Shown: positions 12,094 to 19,271 of the stretch, piece after piece
Position numbering within the stretch: the stretch's first letter is position 1
Layout of the letters: each line of letters starts with the position of its first letter
From: Sphingomonas sp. PL-96
GTDB taxonomy: Bacteria > Pseudomonadota > Alphaproteobacteria > Sphingomonadales > Sphingomonadaceae
DNA: 64,000 nt
Assembly: GCF_020707215.1 (NCBI RefSeq)
Contig: NZ_JAJFET010000006.1
Coordinates: 124,001-188,000, forward strand
Reading direction: 5' to 3'
The notes under the pieces: model-generated
What the model was told of the DNA's origin: nothing
What the model saw: only the letters and a program-made list of their open reading frames with translations
Databases searched by the model: none
Program-made: the position numbers and the translations under genes

Positions 12094-15000
12094 GCGAAGT
12101 CTCCGGGCGCGATGCGCCAGATGCGATAGGGTTGCTCGGGGTCGAGGCGGATGGTCTGGGTCTTGCCGTGCCAGCGGAAGCGATGGCCGGCGGCGAGGTC
12201 CTCGACCGCGATGCTGCCGTCGTCCGGGATGCCGAACTCCCACAGCGGCAGTTCGAAGCCGGTTTCCTGGGCGTGGTGCGGGTCGAGGCTGACCATCACC
12301 AGCAGCATCTCGCTGCTATCGGGCGCGGGCTTGGCGTAGAAGATGACCCGGTCGTTGTACGCCGGCAGGAAGCGGGTGTTGAGGTGCGTCTGCAGCGCGG
12401 GATACGCCCGGCGCAGGCGGTTCAGCAGCGTGATGTCGTCGATGATGTTGCCCGGCGCCTGCCAGTCGCGCGGCTTGACGATGTACTTCTCGGAATCGAG
12501 ATATTCTTCCTTGCCGGGCACCGGCGCCGCCTCGCACAGCTCGAACCCCGAATAGACGCCGAACAGGCCTGACAGCGTCGCCGCCAGCACCGCGCGGATG
12601 CGGAAGCCGGGCCGGCCCGAGGTCTGGAGGAACACGGGATTGATGTCCGGCGTGTTGACGAAGAAGTGCGGCCGGTAAAATTCCTTGGGCGCGGTCGTCG
12701 TCAGCTCGGTGATGTAGTCGACCAGCCCCTGCTTGTCGTCGCGCCAGGTGAAATAGGTGTAGCTCTGCGAAAAGCCGATCTTGCCGAGCCGGTACATCAT
12801 CGACGGGCGCGTGAACGCCTCCGCCAGGAAGATGACGTCCGGATGCTGGGCGCGCACCTCACCGATCATCCATTCCCAGAAGGGCAGCGGCTTGGTGTGC
12901 GGGTTGTCGACGCGAAAGGTCTTCACGCCGCGCTCGACCCACAGGAGGATCACGTCGCGCAACGCCGTCCACAGCCCGGGGACCGCGTCGGGGCCGTAGA
13001 AGTCGACGTTGACGATATCCTGGTACTTCTTGGGCGGGTTCTCCGCATATTTCATCGAGCCGTCGGGCCGCCACGCGAACCAGCCGGGATGCTCGGTGAG
13101 CCAGGGATGGTCGGGCGAGGCCTGGATCGCGAAGTCGAGCGCGATTTCGAGCCCATGGGCGCGTGCCGCTTCCACCAACCGCGCGAAGTCGTCGGGGCTG
13201 CCCAGCTGCGGGTGGATCGCGTCGTGTCCGCCCTCGGCGCTGCCGATCGCATAGGGGCTGCCGGGATCGTCCGGACCTGCGGTCAGCGTGTTGTTCGGGC
13301 CCTTGCGATGCGTACGCCCGATCGGGTGGATCGGCGGGAAATACAGCGTGTCGAATCCCATGTCGCGCACTGCGGGCAGCCGCGCGATCACGTCGTCGAA
13401 GGTGCCGTGGCGGCTGGCGTCCTCCACCTGCGAGCGCGGGAACAGCTCGTACCAGCTGGAGAAGCGTGCCGTCAGCCGCTCGGCATCGACGATCTGCGGC
13501 TCCGAACGCAGCCGGTGCGGGCGATCGTCGGCAGCATCCATCAGCCCGGCAAGCTCGGGCGAGAGCAACAGCGATGCGCTGTCCGCGCCCTCGGCCGCCG
13601 CTTCCAGCCGGGCATGCCAGTCGGACAGCGTCGTGCGGGCGTCTCCCTGCGAGCGCGCCACCGCCTCGGCGACCAGCGCGCGGCCCTCGGCATGGTCGAC
13701 CGGCTGCGCCACGCCGGCATCGAGCTTCTTGGTGAAATCGCGGCGGAAGCCGCCGAACCGATCGAGCCAACCCTCGACGGCATACTCGTAGCGGCCGAGC
13801 CGTTCGAGCGTGAAGCTGCCCGTCCACAGGTCGTTGGGCCGCTGCGTCATGCGCGCCACGTTCCAGTTCGCTTCGTCCACGGCGCGCCAGTGAAGCTCGA
13901 CCGCAAGCTGCTCATGCCCGTCGGTGAACACGGTGGCCTCGACGGGCACCTCCTCGCCGACCACCCGCTTCACCGGGAAGGCGCCGCCGTCGACACGCGG
14001 GTGCAGTTCCTCGACCACCAGCCGCGGCGCGCCGGTGCCGACTTCGACGGAGTTGGCGGAAATCGCGGCCCGGATCGGCGTCGCCCGGCGGGCGGTGTGC
14101 AGGCGCACTTCGCCCGGGGCGAGCGGGGCGCCGCCCTGATCCGGACCGACCGGCTCGAAGCCCTCGAGCGCGGTACCCATGAATTCGCGCAGCGTCGCAG
14201 GGCAGGGAAGGGGCTGGGGCGTGTCGGTGCGGTTGACCGTCACCAACAGCACCGCATTGGCATCGCGTACGTCGCCGGAATCGGCACGCAGCAGTACGCC
14301 CACCGACGCCTGCGGACCGGTGAGCGGGCGCATCTCGCCCCCGAACCGCTGCGCAGCCTCGGCAATCGCAAGAGCGTGGCGCACGGCGTGCTCGGCGTCC
14401 TCGCCGCCTGCGACCAGTTCGGCGGGAACGATCACGCCGTTGCCGGTCGCCGCCGCCATCGCCAGCGTCCGCGCCATCGCCGCCGGCGCATCGGCATCGC
14501 TGCCCGCCTCGGCAGGAATTTCCGCGAGCAGCGGTGCCTGGCCGCGTAGTTCCTCATATTCCTCGATCAGCCACGGCGCGCGCAGGTCCCACCAGCCGAA
14601 CGAGGAGGTGACCGCGTCGAGGCCGGCGGGGGCGAGCGCGCGCACCTGCGGCCGCGACAATTCGGGCGCACCGCCGATGAAGCGCGCGTCCGGATGGCGT
14701 TCACGCACGGCCGCGATCAGGCGCGCCAGCGTCTCGGTCGGAATGCGATCGACGCCGACCAGGCGGAAGCCGTCGACACCCGCTTCGATCAAGGCCGACA
14801 GGCGGTCGACCAGCAGGGGGAGCAGCAGCGCGGCGGCCTCGGGCGTGCGCAGCCGCGCGCGCGCCTCACCGGTAGCGCGCGCGGGCACGCGCGGGTCCAC
14901 CGGGCCATCGCTGCCACTGCCGGCGCGACGAATTGCAAAGGCTTCCGGATGGCTGGCAAGCAGGGGGTGATCGATCGGCGCGCGGTCCAGCGTCAACGCG

Positions 15001-15191
15001 ACCAGCAGCGCGAGCCCCGCTTGCGCACAAGCGTCCGGCAGCGCGGGCGGAACGAGGTCCGCGTCGCCCAGCAGGACTGCGTCGGAGCGCCACAGCACGC
15101 CGTCGAAACCGGCGGCGGCCGCATCGGCCAGCAGGCGTTCAGGGGCGGGGTAGGAGGAGATCGAGAGGAGGCGGGAGACGAACTGCGGCAA
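12090..15191 (-). CDS. glgE: Alpha-1,4-glucan:maltose-1-phosphate maltosyltransferase with extra N-terminal domain
   Basis: GlgE (GH13_3) transfers maltose from maltose-1-phosphate to an alpha-1,4 glucan. At 1033 residues it is about 350 longer than actinobacterial GlgE. The functional part is residues ~380-1033: the N domain with LVVEELHPRVDGG, then the barrel with FRVDNPHTKP (nucleophile about D762) and FLAEAF (about E791). Residues ~1-375 look like a decayed copy of the barrel: GVDGFRLV and FIGG stand where FR-V-D and FLAE would be, so both catalytic acids are lost. The start is TTG at 15191, chosen because a perfect GGAGG (15198-15202) lies 6 bases upstream and no ATG fits. It is the first gene of the operon. 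Confidence 0.94.
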   Translation of the reverse strand: MPQFVSRLLSISSYPAPERLLADAAAAGFDGVLWRSDAVLLGDADLVPPALPDACAQAGLALLVALTLDRAPIDHPLLASHPEAFAIRRAGSGSDGPVDPRVPARATGEARARLRTPEAAALLLPLLVDRLSALIEAGVDGFRLVGVDRIPTETLARLIAAVRERHPDARFIGGAPELSRPQVRALAPAGLDAVTSSFGWWDLRAPWLIEEYEELRGQAPLLAEIPAEAGSDADAPAAMARTLAMAAATGNGVIVPAELVAGGEDAEHAVRHALAIAEAAQRFGGEMRPLTGPQASVGVLLRADSGDVRDANAVLLVTVNRTDTPQPLPCPATLREFMGTALEGFEPVGPDQGGAPLAPGEVRLHTARRATPIRAAISANSVEVGTGAPRLVVEELHPRVDGGAFPVKRVVGEEVPVEATVFTDGHEQLAVELHWRAVDEANWNVARMTQRPNDLWTGSFTLERLGRYEYAVEGWLDRFGGFRRDFTKKLDAGVAQPVDHAEGRALVAEAVARSQGDARTTLSDWHARLEAAAEGADSASLLLSPELAGLMDAADDRPHRLRSEPQIVDAERLTARFSSWYELFPRSQVEDASRHGTFDDVIARLPAVRDMGFDTLYFPPIHPIGRTHRKGPNNTLTAGPDDPGSPYAIGSAEGGHDAIHPQLGSPDDFARLVEAARAHGLEIALDFAIQASPDHPWLTEHPGWFAWRPDGSMKYAENPPKKYQDIVNVDFYGPDAVPGLWTALRDVILLWVERGVKTFRVDNPHTKPLPFWEWMIGEVRAQHPDVIFLAEAFTRPSMMYRLGKIGFSQSYTYFTWRDDKQGLVDYITELTTTAPKEFYRPHFFVNTPDINPVFLQTSGRPGFRIRAVLAATLSGLFGVYSGFELCEAAPVPGKEEYLDSEKYIVKPRDWQAPGNIIDDITLLNRLRRAYPALQTHLNTRFLPAYNDRVIFYAKPAPDSSEMLLVMVSLDPHHAQETGFELPLWEFGIPDDGSIAVEDLAAGHRFRWHGKTQTIRLDPEQPYRIWRIAPGDFA

Positions 15192-15197
15192 AAGTGA

Positions 15198-15202
15198 CCT
15201 CC
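15198..15202 (-). promoter_or_regulatory. Shine-Dalgarno site deciding the TTG start of glgE
   Basis: On the minus strand GGAGG is followed by six bases and then TTG (15191-15189). This is the only good ribosome-binding site near the 5' end of the glgE frame, so it supports a TTG start. A weak start codon with a strong ribosome site is noteworthy because six downstream genes depend on coupled translation from it. Confidence 0.75.
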
Positions 15203-15221
15203 ATCACGGGAACCTAGGCTG

Positions 15222-15246
15222 AACATCGGCAGACGCGCATCGTTCC
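15222..15246 (-). promoter_or_regulatory. Putative EcfG (general stress response) promoter of the glgE-treY operon
   Basis: On the minus strand GGAAC (15246-15242), a 16-base spacer and TGTT (15225-15222) match the alphaproteobacterial EcfG consensus GGAAC-N16/17-CGTT except for one base in the -10 element. It lies about 30 bases ahead of the glgE TTG codon. Trehalose metabolism is a known general-stress target in alphaproteobacteria, so the site makes sense in context. It is a sequence match only; no transcription start is known. Confidence 0.55.
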
Positions 15247-15339
15247 GCCCCGGCCGCACCCTTTTGCGGCCGAAGCTGAGCAATCCTGCGAACAGGCTGC
15301 CCCCCGGCCGCTCGGTGCGGTCGGCAGGGCGCGGAACAG

Positions 15340-15657
15340 TCAGGCCTTGGCGCTGCCCGGCTTGCGCTTGGCGGGCTTGGCAGCGGTCTTGGCGCCGGTG
15401 CTGCGCTTGGGCTTGGGGGCGGCTTCCTCGGCAGTGGCTGCAGCCTCGACCGGGCTGGCAGCCTTGGTCGCGGCAGCGCGCGGCGCGCGCGCCTTCTTGG
15501 GCGCAGGCGTCACCTCCGCGTCGGTCGAGGCAGCGGCCTGGGCGTCGATCTCGCGGCAGGCCGCGTCCCAGTGGCGCTCATGCTGGCCCTCGGGCTCGCC
15601 CTCTTCGATCCACATCGCATGAGCCCGGTCACGGATACGCTGCTCTCGATCGTTCAA
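15340..15657 (-). CDS. DUF2934 protein with alanine/lysine-rich tail
   Basis: A 105-residue protein of unknown function. Residues 1-37 (REQRIRDRAHAMWIEEGEPEG, then HERHW) match the DUF2934 helical motif common in alphaproteobacteria. Residues 50-105 are a low-complexity Ala/Lys/Pro tail resembling histone H1-like DNA-binding tails. The start is TTG at 15657 with AGGGAG about seven bases upstream. It lies 66 bases after the SDR gene on the same strand and is probably cotranscribed from that gene's EcfG-type promoter, which suggests a stress role. A nucleic-acid-binding role is inference from composition. Confidence 0.8.
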   Translation of the reverse strand: MNDREQRIRDRAHAMWIEEGEPEGQHERHWDAACREIDAQAAASTDAEVTPAPKKARAPRAAATKAASPVEAAATAEEAAPKPKRSTGAKTAAKPAKRKPGSAKA

Positions 15658-15723
15658 CTTCAGTCTCCCTGTCCGGCACTGGGCCGGGATTGTTGCCGCA
15701 ATCGTTGCGCCTGCGAAAGGGCT

Positions 15724-16581
15724 TTACAGGATCGGCGTACCGCCCGTCACCGCCACCGTCGCGCCCGAGACATAGCTCGCCTCGTTGCTGGCGAGCATGA
15801 CATAGACGGGCGCGAGCTCGGCGGGCTGGCCGGCGCGACCCATCGGCGTCTGCTTGCCGAATTCCTTCACCTGCTCGGGCGGCATGGTGCTGGGGATCAG
15901 CGGGGTCCAGATCGGTCCCGGCGCCACGCAGTTCGCGCGGATGCCCTGCTCCGCCAGAAGCTGCGACAGTCCGCCGGTGAAGTTCTGGATCGCACCCTTG
16001 GTGGTCGCATAGGCGAGCAAGGTCGGCTTGGGATTGTCGGCGTTGACCGAGGTGGTGTTGATGATCGCCGAGCCCGGCTGCATGTGCGGCACCGCCGCCT
16101 TGGTCAGGTAGAACATCGCGTGGATGTTGGTGCGGAACGTCCTGTCCCACTCCTCGTCCGGAATGTCGGTGATCGCCTCGAACGTCATCTGGTGGGCGGC
16201 GTTGTTGACCAGGATGTCGATGCCGCCGAACGCCTCGACTGCCTGGTCGATGATCGCGCGGCAATGCGCCGGGTCCCCGATGTCGCCCGGCACCAGCACC
16301 GCCTTGCGCCCGGCCTCCTCTACCAGCCGCGCGGTCTCCTGCGCGTCGGCGTCCTCATTGAGGTAGGAGATCAGCACGTCCGCGCCCTCGCGCGCATAGG
16401 CGATGGCAACGGCCCGGCCGATGCCGCTGTCGCCGCCGGTGACGATCGCGCGACGCCCCTCCAGCCGGCCGGAGCCGCGATAGCTCTGCTCGCCATGGTC
16501 GGGGCGCGGGCTCATCTCGGCAGTGGTGCCGGGAGGCGTCTGCTGCTGCTCGGGCTGCGGCGGGGTGGGGCGATCGGTCAT
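15724..16581 (-). CDS. SDR-family oxidoreductase, general-stress type
   Basis: A 285-residue short-chain dehydrogenase/reductase related to the glucose dehydrogenase-like general stress proteins (YdaD/YhdF group). A Pro/Gln-rich N-terminal stretch of about 45 residues is followed by the Rossmann motif TGGDSGIGRA, then DILVNNAA. The catalytic Ser (TTSV), Tyr and Lys (YATTKGA) are present. The ATG at 16581 is preferred over an upstream in-frame start at 16599 because GGAG sits 6 bases before it. A near-perfect EcfG promoter lies just upstream. The substrate is unknown. Confidence 0.92.
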   Translation of the reverse strand: MTDRPTPPQPEQQQTPPGTTAEMSPRPDHGEQSYRGSGRLEGRRAIVTGGDSGIGRAVAIAYAREGADVLISYLNEDADAQETARLVEEAGRKAVLVPGDIGDPAHCRAIIDQAVEAFGGIDILVNNAAHQMTFEAITDIPDEEWDRTFRTNIHAMFYLTKAAVPHMQPGSAIINTTSVNADNPKPTLLAYATTKGAIQNFTGGLSQLLAEQGIRANCVAPGPIWTPLIPSTMPPEQVKEFGKQTPMGRAGQPAELAPVYVMLASNEASYVSGATVAVTGGTPIL

Positions 16582-16602
16582 GGGGAACTCCTTCGCCACG
16601 CG

Positions 16603-16627
16603 AACGGCCGACGCTGGGGCGAGTTCC
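16603..16627 (-). promoter_or_regulatory. EcfG-type general stress promoter of the SDR gene
   Basis: Minus strand GGAAC (16627-16623), exactly 16 bases, then CGTT (16606-16603). This is a full match to the alphaproteobacterial EcfG/SigT consensus and lies 21 bases ahead of the SDR start codon. It is the best promoter match I found in the window and supports stress induction of the SDR and the downstream DUF2934 gene. Confidence 0.75.
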
Positions 16628-16654
16628 GTGGGCCCGGCCCGGGAAAAAGGCCGA

Positions 16655-16966
16655 TCAGCCTACCGCTTTTTCCAACTGCGCCTTGCTCATCTTTGACCGG
16701 CCGGCGATGTCCTGCTTCTTGGCCCGCTCGTATAATTCGGCTTTGGTGGGGGCGTCGTCGCGCTCCTGCCGCTTCGTTTTCGCAAGCCGGCGCTTGTTCT
16801 CGGACGGGCTTTGCTGGTTGGACGCGCCCGCCTCGCTCAGCGCGATCGCGACCGCCTGCTTGCGGTCCTTCACCTTGTCGCCGGAACCGGACTGAAGCTC
16901 GCCTTCCTTGAACTCGTGCAGGACGCGCTCGACCGTTTCCTGCTGTGCCTTGCTCTGCTTCGCCAT
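16655..16966 (-). CDS. DUF6496-like protein with Rho_N/SAP-like C-terminus
   Basis: A 103-residue basic, hydrophilic protein starting MAKQSKAQQETVERVLHEFKEG. The central part (KDRKQAVAIALSEAG) fits DUF6496. The C-terminal 35 residues (KAELYERAKKQDIAGRSKMS, continuing KAQLEKAV) resemble the small helix-extension-helix Rho_N/SAP-type nucleic-acid-binding motif. The start at 16966 is preferred over 16993 because GGAG sits six bases upstream. Stand-alone gene 73 bases ahead of the SDR promoter. Function unknown; DNA/RNA binding and a stress role are inferred from the motif and neighbours. Confidence 0.78.
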   Translation of the reverse strand: MAKQSKAQQETVERVLHEFKEGELQSGSGDKVKDRKQAVAIALSEAGASNQQSPSENKRRLAKTKRQERDDAPTKAELYERAKKQDIAGRSKMSKAQLEKAVG

Positions 16967-17023
16967 TGCCTTCTCCTCGCACGGACAACGCACGGGTTGA
17001 TGAAACAGGGGCGTTCGGAAGGA

Positions 17024-17380
17024 TCAGGGCGCAATCGGTCGCGGCCGCGACACGCCGACGCCGCGGCTGCTGACGGTGGCGGTCGCGCCGAACATGCCGC
17101 ATCCTTCGAACGAGGTCGAAAGTCCGCAGGTGATCGGGATCACCTTTACCAGCCGTTCTCGTTCGGCGATCGCATCCACGATCTTGGGATCGCCGGGCGT
17201 CGGCTCCAGGATCGGCACGCGATAGTGATCGGCGTCGCGCAACGCACAGACCACCACCTCGTTGGTATCAGCCGTAGGCTCGCAGCGATATTCGGCGCGT
17301 GTCGCCTCCCGATATCGCGCAAGGGCGGCGTCCACGTTCGCCTGTTGCGCCATCACCACCAGCAGCAGTTCGAACGGCAT
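17024..17380 (-). CDS. Conserved hypothetical protein (Cys-rich, short N-terminal hydrophobic segment)
   Basis: A 118-residue protein not assigned to a known family. MPFELLLVVMAQQANVDAA gives a short hydrophobic N-terminus that could be a signal peptide. Then come RAEYRCEPTADTNEVVVCAL and RDADHYRVP, a pattern I associate with small exported proteins of sphingomonads. Four cysteines (about positions 33, 45, 85 and 94) could form two disulfides. The start at 17380 is chosen because GAGGGGG lies 5 bases upstream. The reading frame stays open further to 17875 but there it runs antisense inside glpX. It is transcribed away from glpX. Confidence 0.6.
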   Translation of the reverse strand: MPFELLLVVMAQQANVDAALARYREATRAEYRCEPTADTNEVVVCALRDADHYRVPILEPTPGDPKIVDAIAERERLVKVIPITCGLSTSFEGCGMFGATATVSSRGVGVSRPRPIAP

Positions 17381-17450
17381 CGGCACCCCCTCGGCGCGAG
17401 TCTGGACCGACGGATAGTGCCGCATCCGGTGCAAAACACCAGCGGCTTCC

Positions 17451-17479
17451 TCGACAAGCGGGTGCGCCTCACCTATCGC
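17451..17479 (+). promoter_or_regulatory. Possible housekeeping promoter of glpX
   Basis: TCGACA, 17-base spacer, TATCGC, with the -10 about 35 bases ahead of the glpX ATG. It is a reasonable sigma-70-type match with correct spacing, but it is weak and untested. Confidence 0.3.
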
Positions 17480-17513
17480 CACCGGCATCATCATACGGAG
17501 CACGAGCACAGCC

Positions 17514-18479
17514 ATGCAGACCGCCAGCCACGTTCTCGATCGTGTCCTCGTGCTGGAGATGGTCCGCGTGACCGAAGCCGCCGCGATCTCCGCCTCGACC
17601 CTGGTGGGCCGGGGCGACGAAAAGGCCGCTGATGCCGCCGCCGTGGAGGCGATGCGCGAGGCGCTCAACGGCCTCGACATGGACGGCACGGTCGTGATTG
17701 GCGAAGGCGAGCGCGACGAGGCGCCGATGCTGTTCATCGGCGAAAAGGTCGGCACCGGCCAGGGGCCCGCGATCGACATCGCGCTCGATCCGCTGGAAGG
17801 CACGACCATCTGCGCCAAGGCCGGGCCGAACAGCCTGGCGGTGCTGGCGATCGCGGAGCAGGGCGGGCTCCTCAACGCGCCCGACGTCTATATGGACAAG
17901 ATCGCGGTCGGCCCGGGCTATCCGGCGGGCGTGATCGACCTCGACAAGACGCCGACCCAGAACATCGAGGCGATCGCCGCGGCCAAGGGCGTGAAGCCCA
18001 GCGAGATCATTGCCTGCGTGCTCGACCGTCCGCGGCACGAGGCGCTGATCACCGAGCTGCGCGCCATCGGCTGCGGCGTGGTGCTGATCGGCGACGGCGA
18101 CGTGGCCGGCGTGATCGCGACCAGCAATCCCGACACCACCATCGACGTCTACATGGGCATCGGCGGCGCCCCCGAAGGCGTGCTCGCGTGCGCTGCGCTG
18201 CGCTGCGTCGGCGGCCAGTTCAAGGGCCGGCTGCTGTTCCGCAACGACGACGAGCGGGCGCGCGCTGCCAAGTGGGGCGTGACCGAACTCGACAAGCAGT
18301 ATGACCTGACCGAGCTGGCGCGCGGCGACTGCATCTTTGCCGCGACCGGGGTCACCGACGGCTCGCTGCTGGCCGGCGTCAAGCGGATGCGCGGCAAGAT
18401 GACCACCGAAAGCGTGGTGATGCGCGCCAGCTCCGGCACCGTGCGCTGGGTCAAGGGCGAGCACCGCATCGACGCATGA
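17514..18479 (+). CDS. glpX: Class II fructose-1,6-bisphosphatase
   Basis: GlpX (321 residues, cytoplasmic) hydrolyses fructose-1,6-bisphosphate in gluconeogenesis. The family signatures are clear: VIGEGERDEAPML (metal ligands), ALDPLEGTTICA (the DPLEGT phosphatase motif), GDGDVAG and IGGAPEGVLAC near the active site. Length is normal. The ATG at 17514 has only a distant GGAG, so translation may be modest. Its stop overlaps the next gene's ATG (ATGA). Confidence 0.96.
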   Translation: MQTASHVLDRVLVLEMVRVTEAAAISASTLVGRGDEKAADAAAVEAMREALNGLDMDGTVVIGEGERDEAPMLFIGEKVGTGQGPAIDIALDPLEGTTICAKAGPNSLAVLAIAEQGGLLNAPDVYMDKIAVGPGYPAGVIDLDKTPTQNIEAIAAAKGVKPSEIIACVLDRPRHEALITELRAIGCGVVLIGDGDVAGVIATSNPDTTIDVYMGIGGAPEGVLACAALRCVGGQFKGRLLFRNDDERARAAKWGVTELDKQYDLTELARGDCIFAATGVTDGSLLAGVKRMRGKMTTESVVMRASSGTVRWVKGEHRIDA

Positions 18480-19219
18480 CCGCGGCGCTGCTCGCGCTGA
18501 CGCTCGCGGGCTATGCCTGGTTCCTGAAGGGGGAGGCGCTGCTGCGGCGCTGGCGCGGGGCGCCCCCCGCCAGGCCGCGCATTGCGCGGCAGCGCCGCTG
18601 GATTGTGCGCGCATGGTTGTGGTTCGGGGCGTTGCCGCTGGCGGCGCTGGCGCTGCTCGCGCGGCTCGACCTCCTGTGGCGAATGCCGGCAGAGTTTGCA
18701 GCGCTGGCCGCCGCGGTCGGCACCTGGCTCGCGGGACCGGGTGCGGCACCCAGGAGCATCGGCCTGCTGGCTGCGGCGGTGGTCGCCGGGTTCGGCGGCG
18801 GCGCGGTGCTGGGCCTCGCCATCGCTGCATGGCGGCGCCGGCGGGGCAGGGGCGATCTGCATATCGGCCGGGTCGGTGCGCTGCTGCCGCGCACCCGCGC
18901 GGAACTGGGCTGGGCTGCGGCGCTCGCAATCACTGCGGGGGTGGTCGAGGAACTCTTCTTCCGCCTGGTGCTGCCGCTGCTGGCCGCGCAAGTGACGGGG
19001 AGCGCGGCTGTGGGCTTCGCGGTTGCGACGCTGCTGTTCGGGGTGGCGCACGGCTATCAGCGGCTCGCCGGCGTGCTCGCGACGACGCTGATCGGCGCAC
19101 TGTTCGCGGCGCTCTACCTTTATGGCGGCGCCCTGTGGCTGGCGATGCTCGCGCATGCGCTGCTTAACCTCAACAGCCTGGTGCTGCGTCCCGCCGTTGC
19201 CGGCGCGTGGCGGCATTGA
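18476..19219 (+). CDS. CPBP-family (CAAX/Abi) intramembrane metalloprotease
   Basis: A 247-residue membrane protein with about six hydrophobic segments. It has the conserved CPBP motifs: EE at residues 158-159 followed by FFR (EExxFFR), FGVAHGY at about 192-198 and HALLN near 229. These glutamates and histidines bind the metal in CAAX prenyl-protease-like enzymes. Bacterial members process or modify peptides, including bacteriocin self-immunity, but the substrate here is unknown. The ATGA overlap with glpX suggests cotranscription; the functional link is not obvious. Confidence 0.88.
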   Translation: MTAALLALTLAGYAWFLKGEALLRRWRGAPPARPRIARQRRWIVRAWLWFGALPLAALALLARLDLLWRMPAEFAALAAAVGTWLAGPGAAPRSIGLLAAAVVAGFGGGAVLGLAIAAWRRRRGRGDLHIGRVGALLPRTRAELGWAAALAITAGVVEELFFRLVLPLLAAQVTGSAAVGFAVATLLFGVAHGYQRLAGVLATTLIGALFAALYLYGGALWLAMLAHALLNLNSLVLRPAVAGAWRH

Positions 19220-19271
19220 CCATCGGGGGTGCTGCATGGATGCTACGGCTGGATCGGGTGGGAGGATGCGG

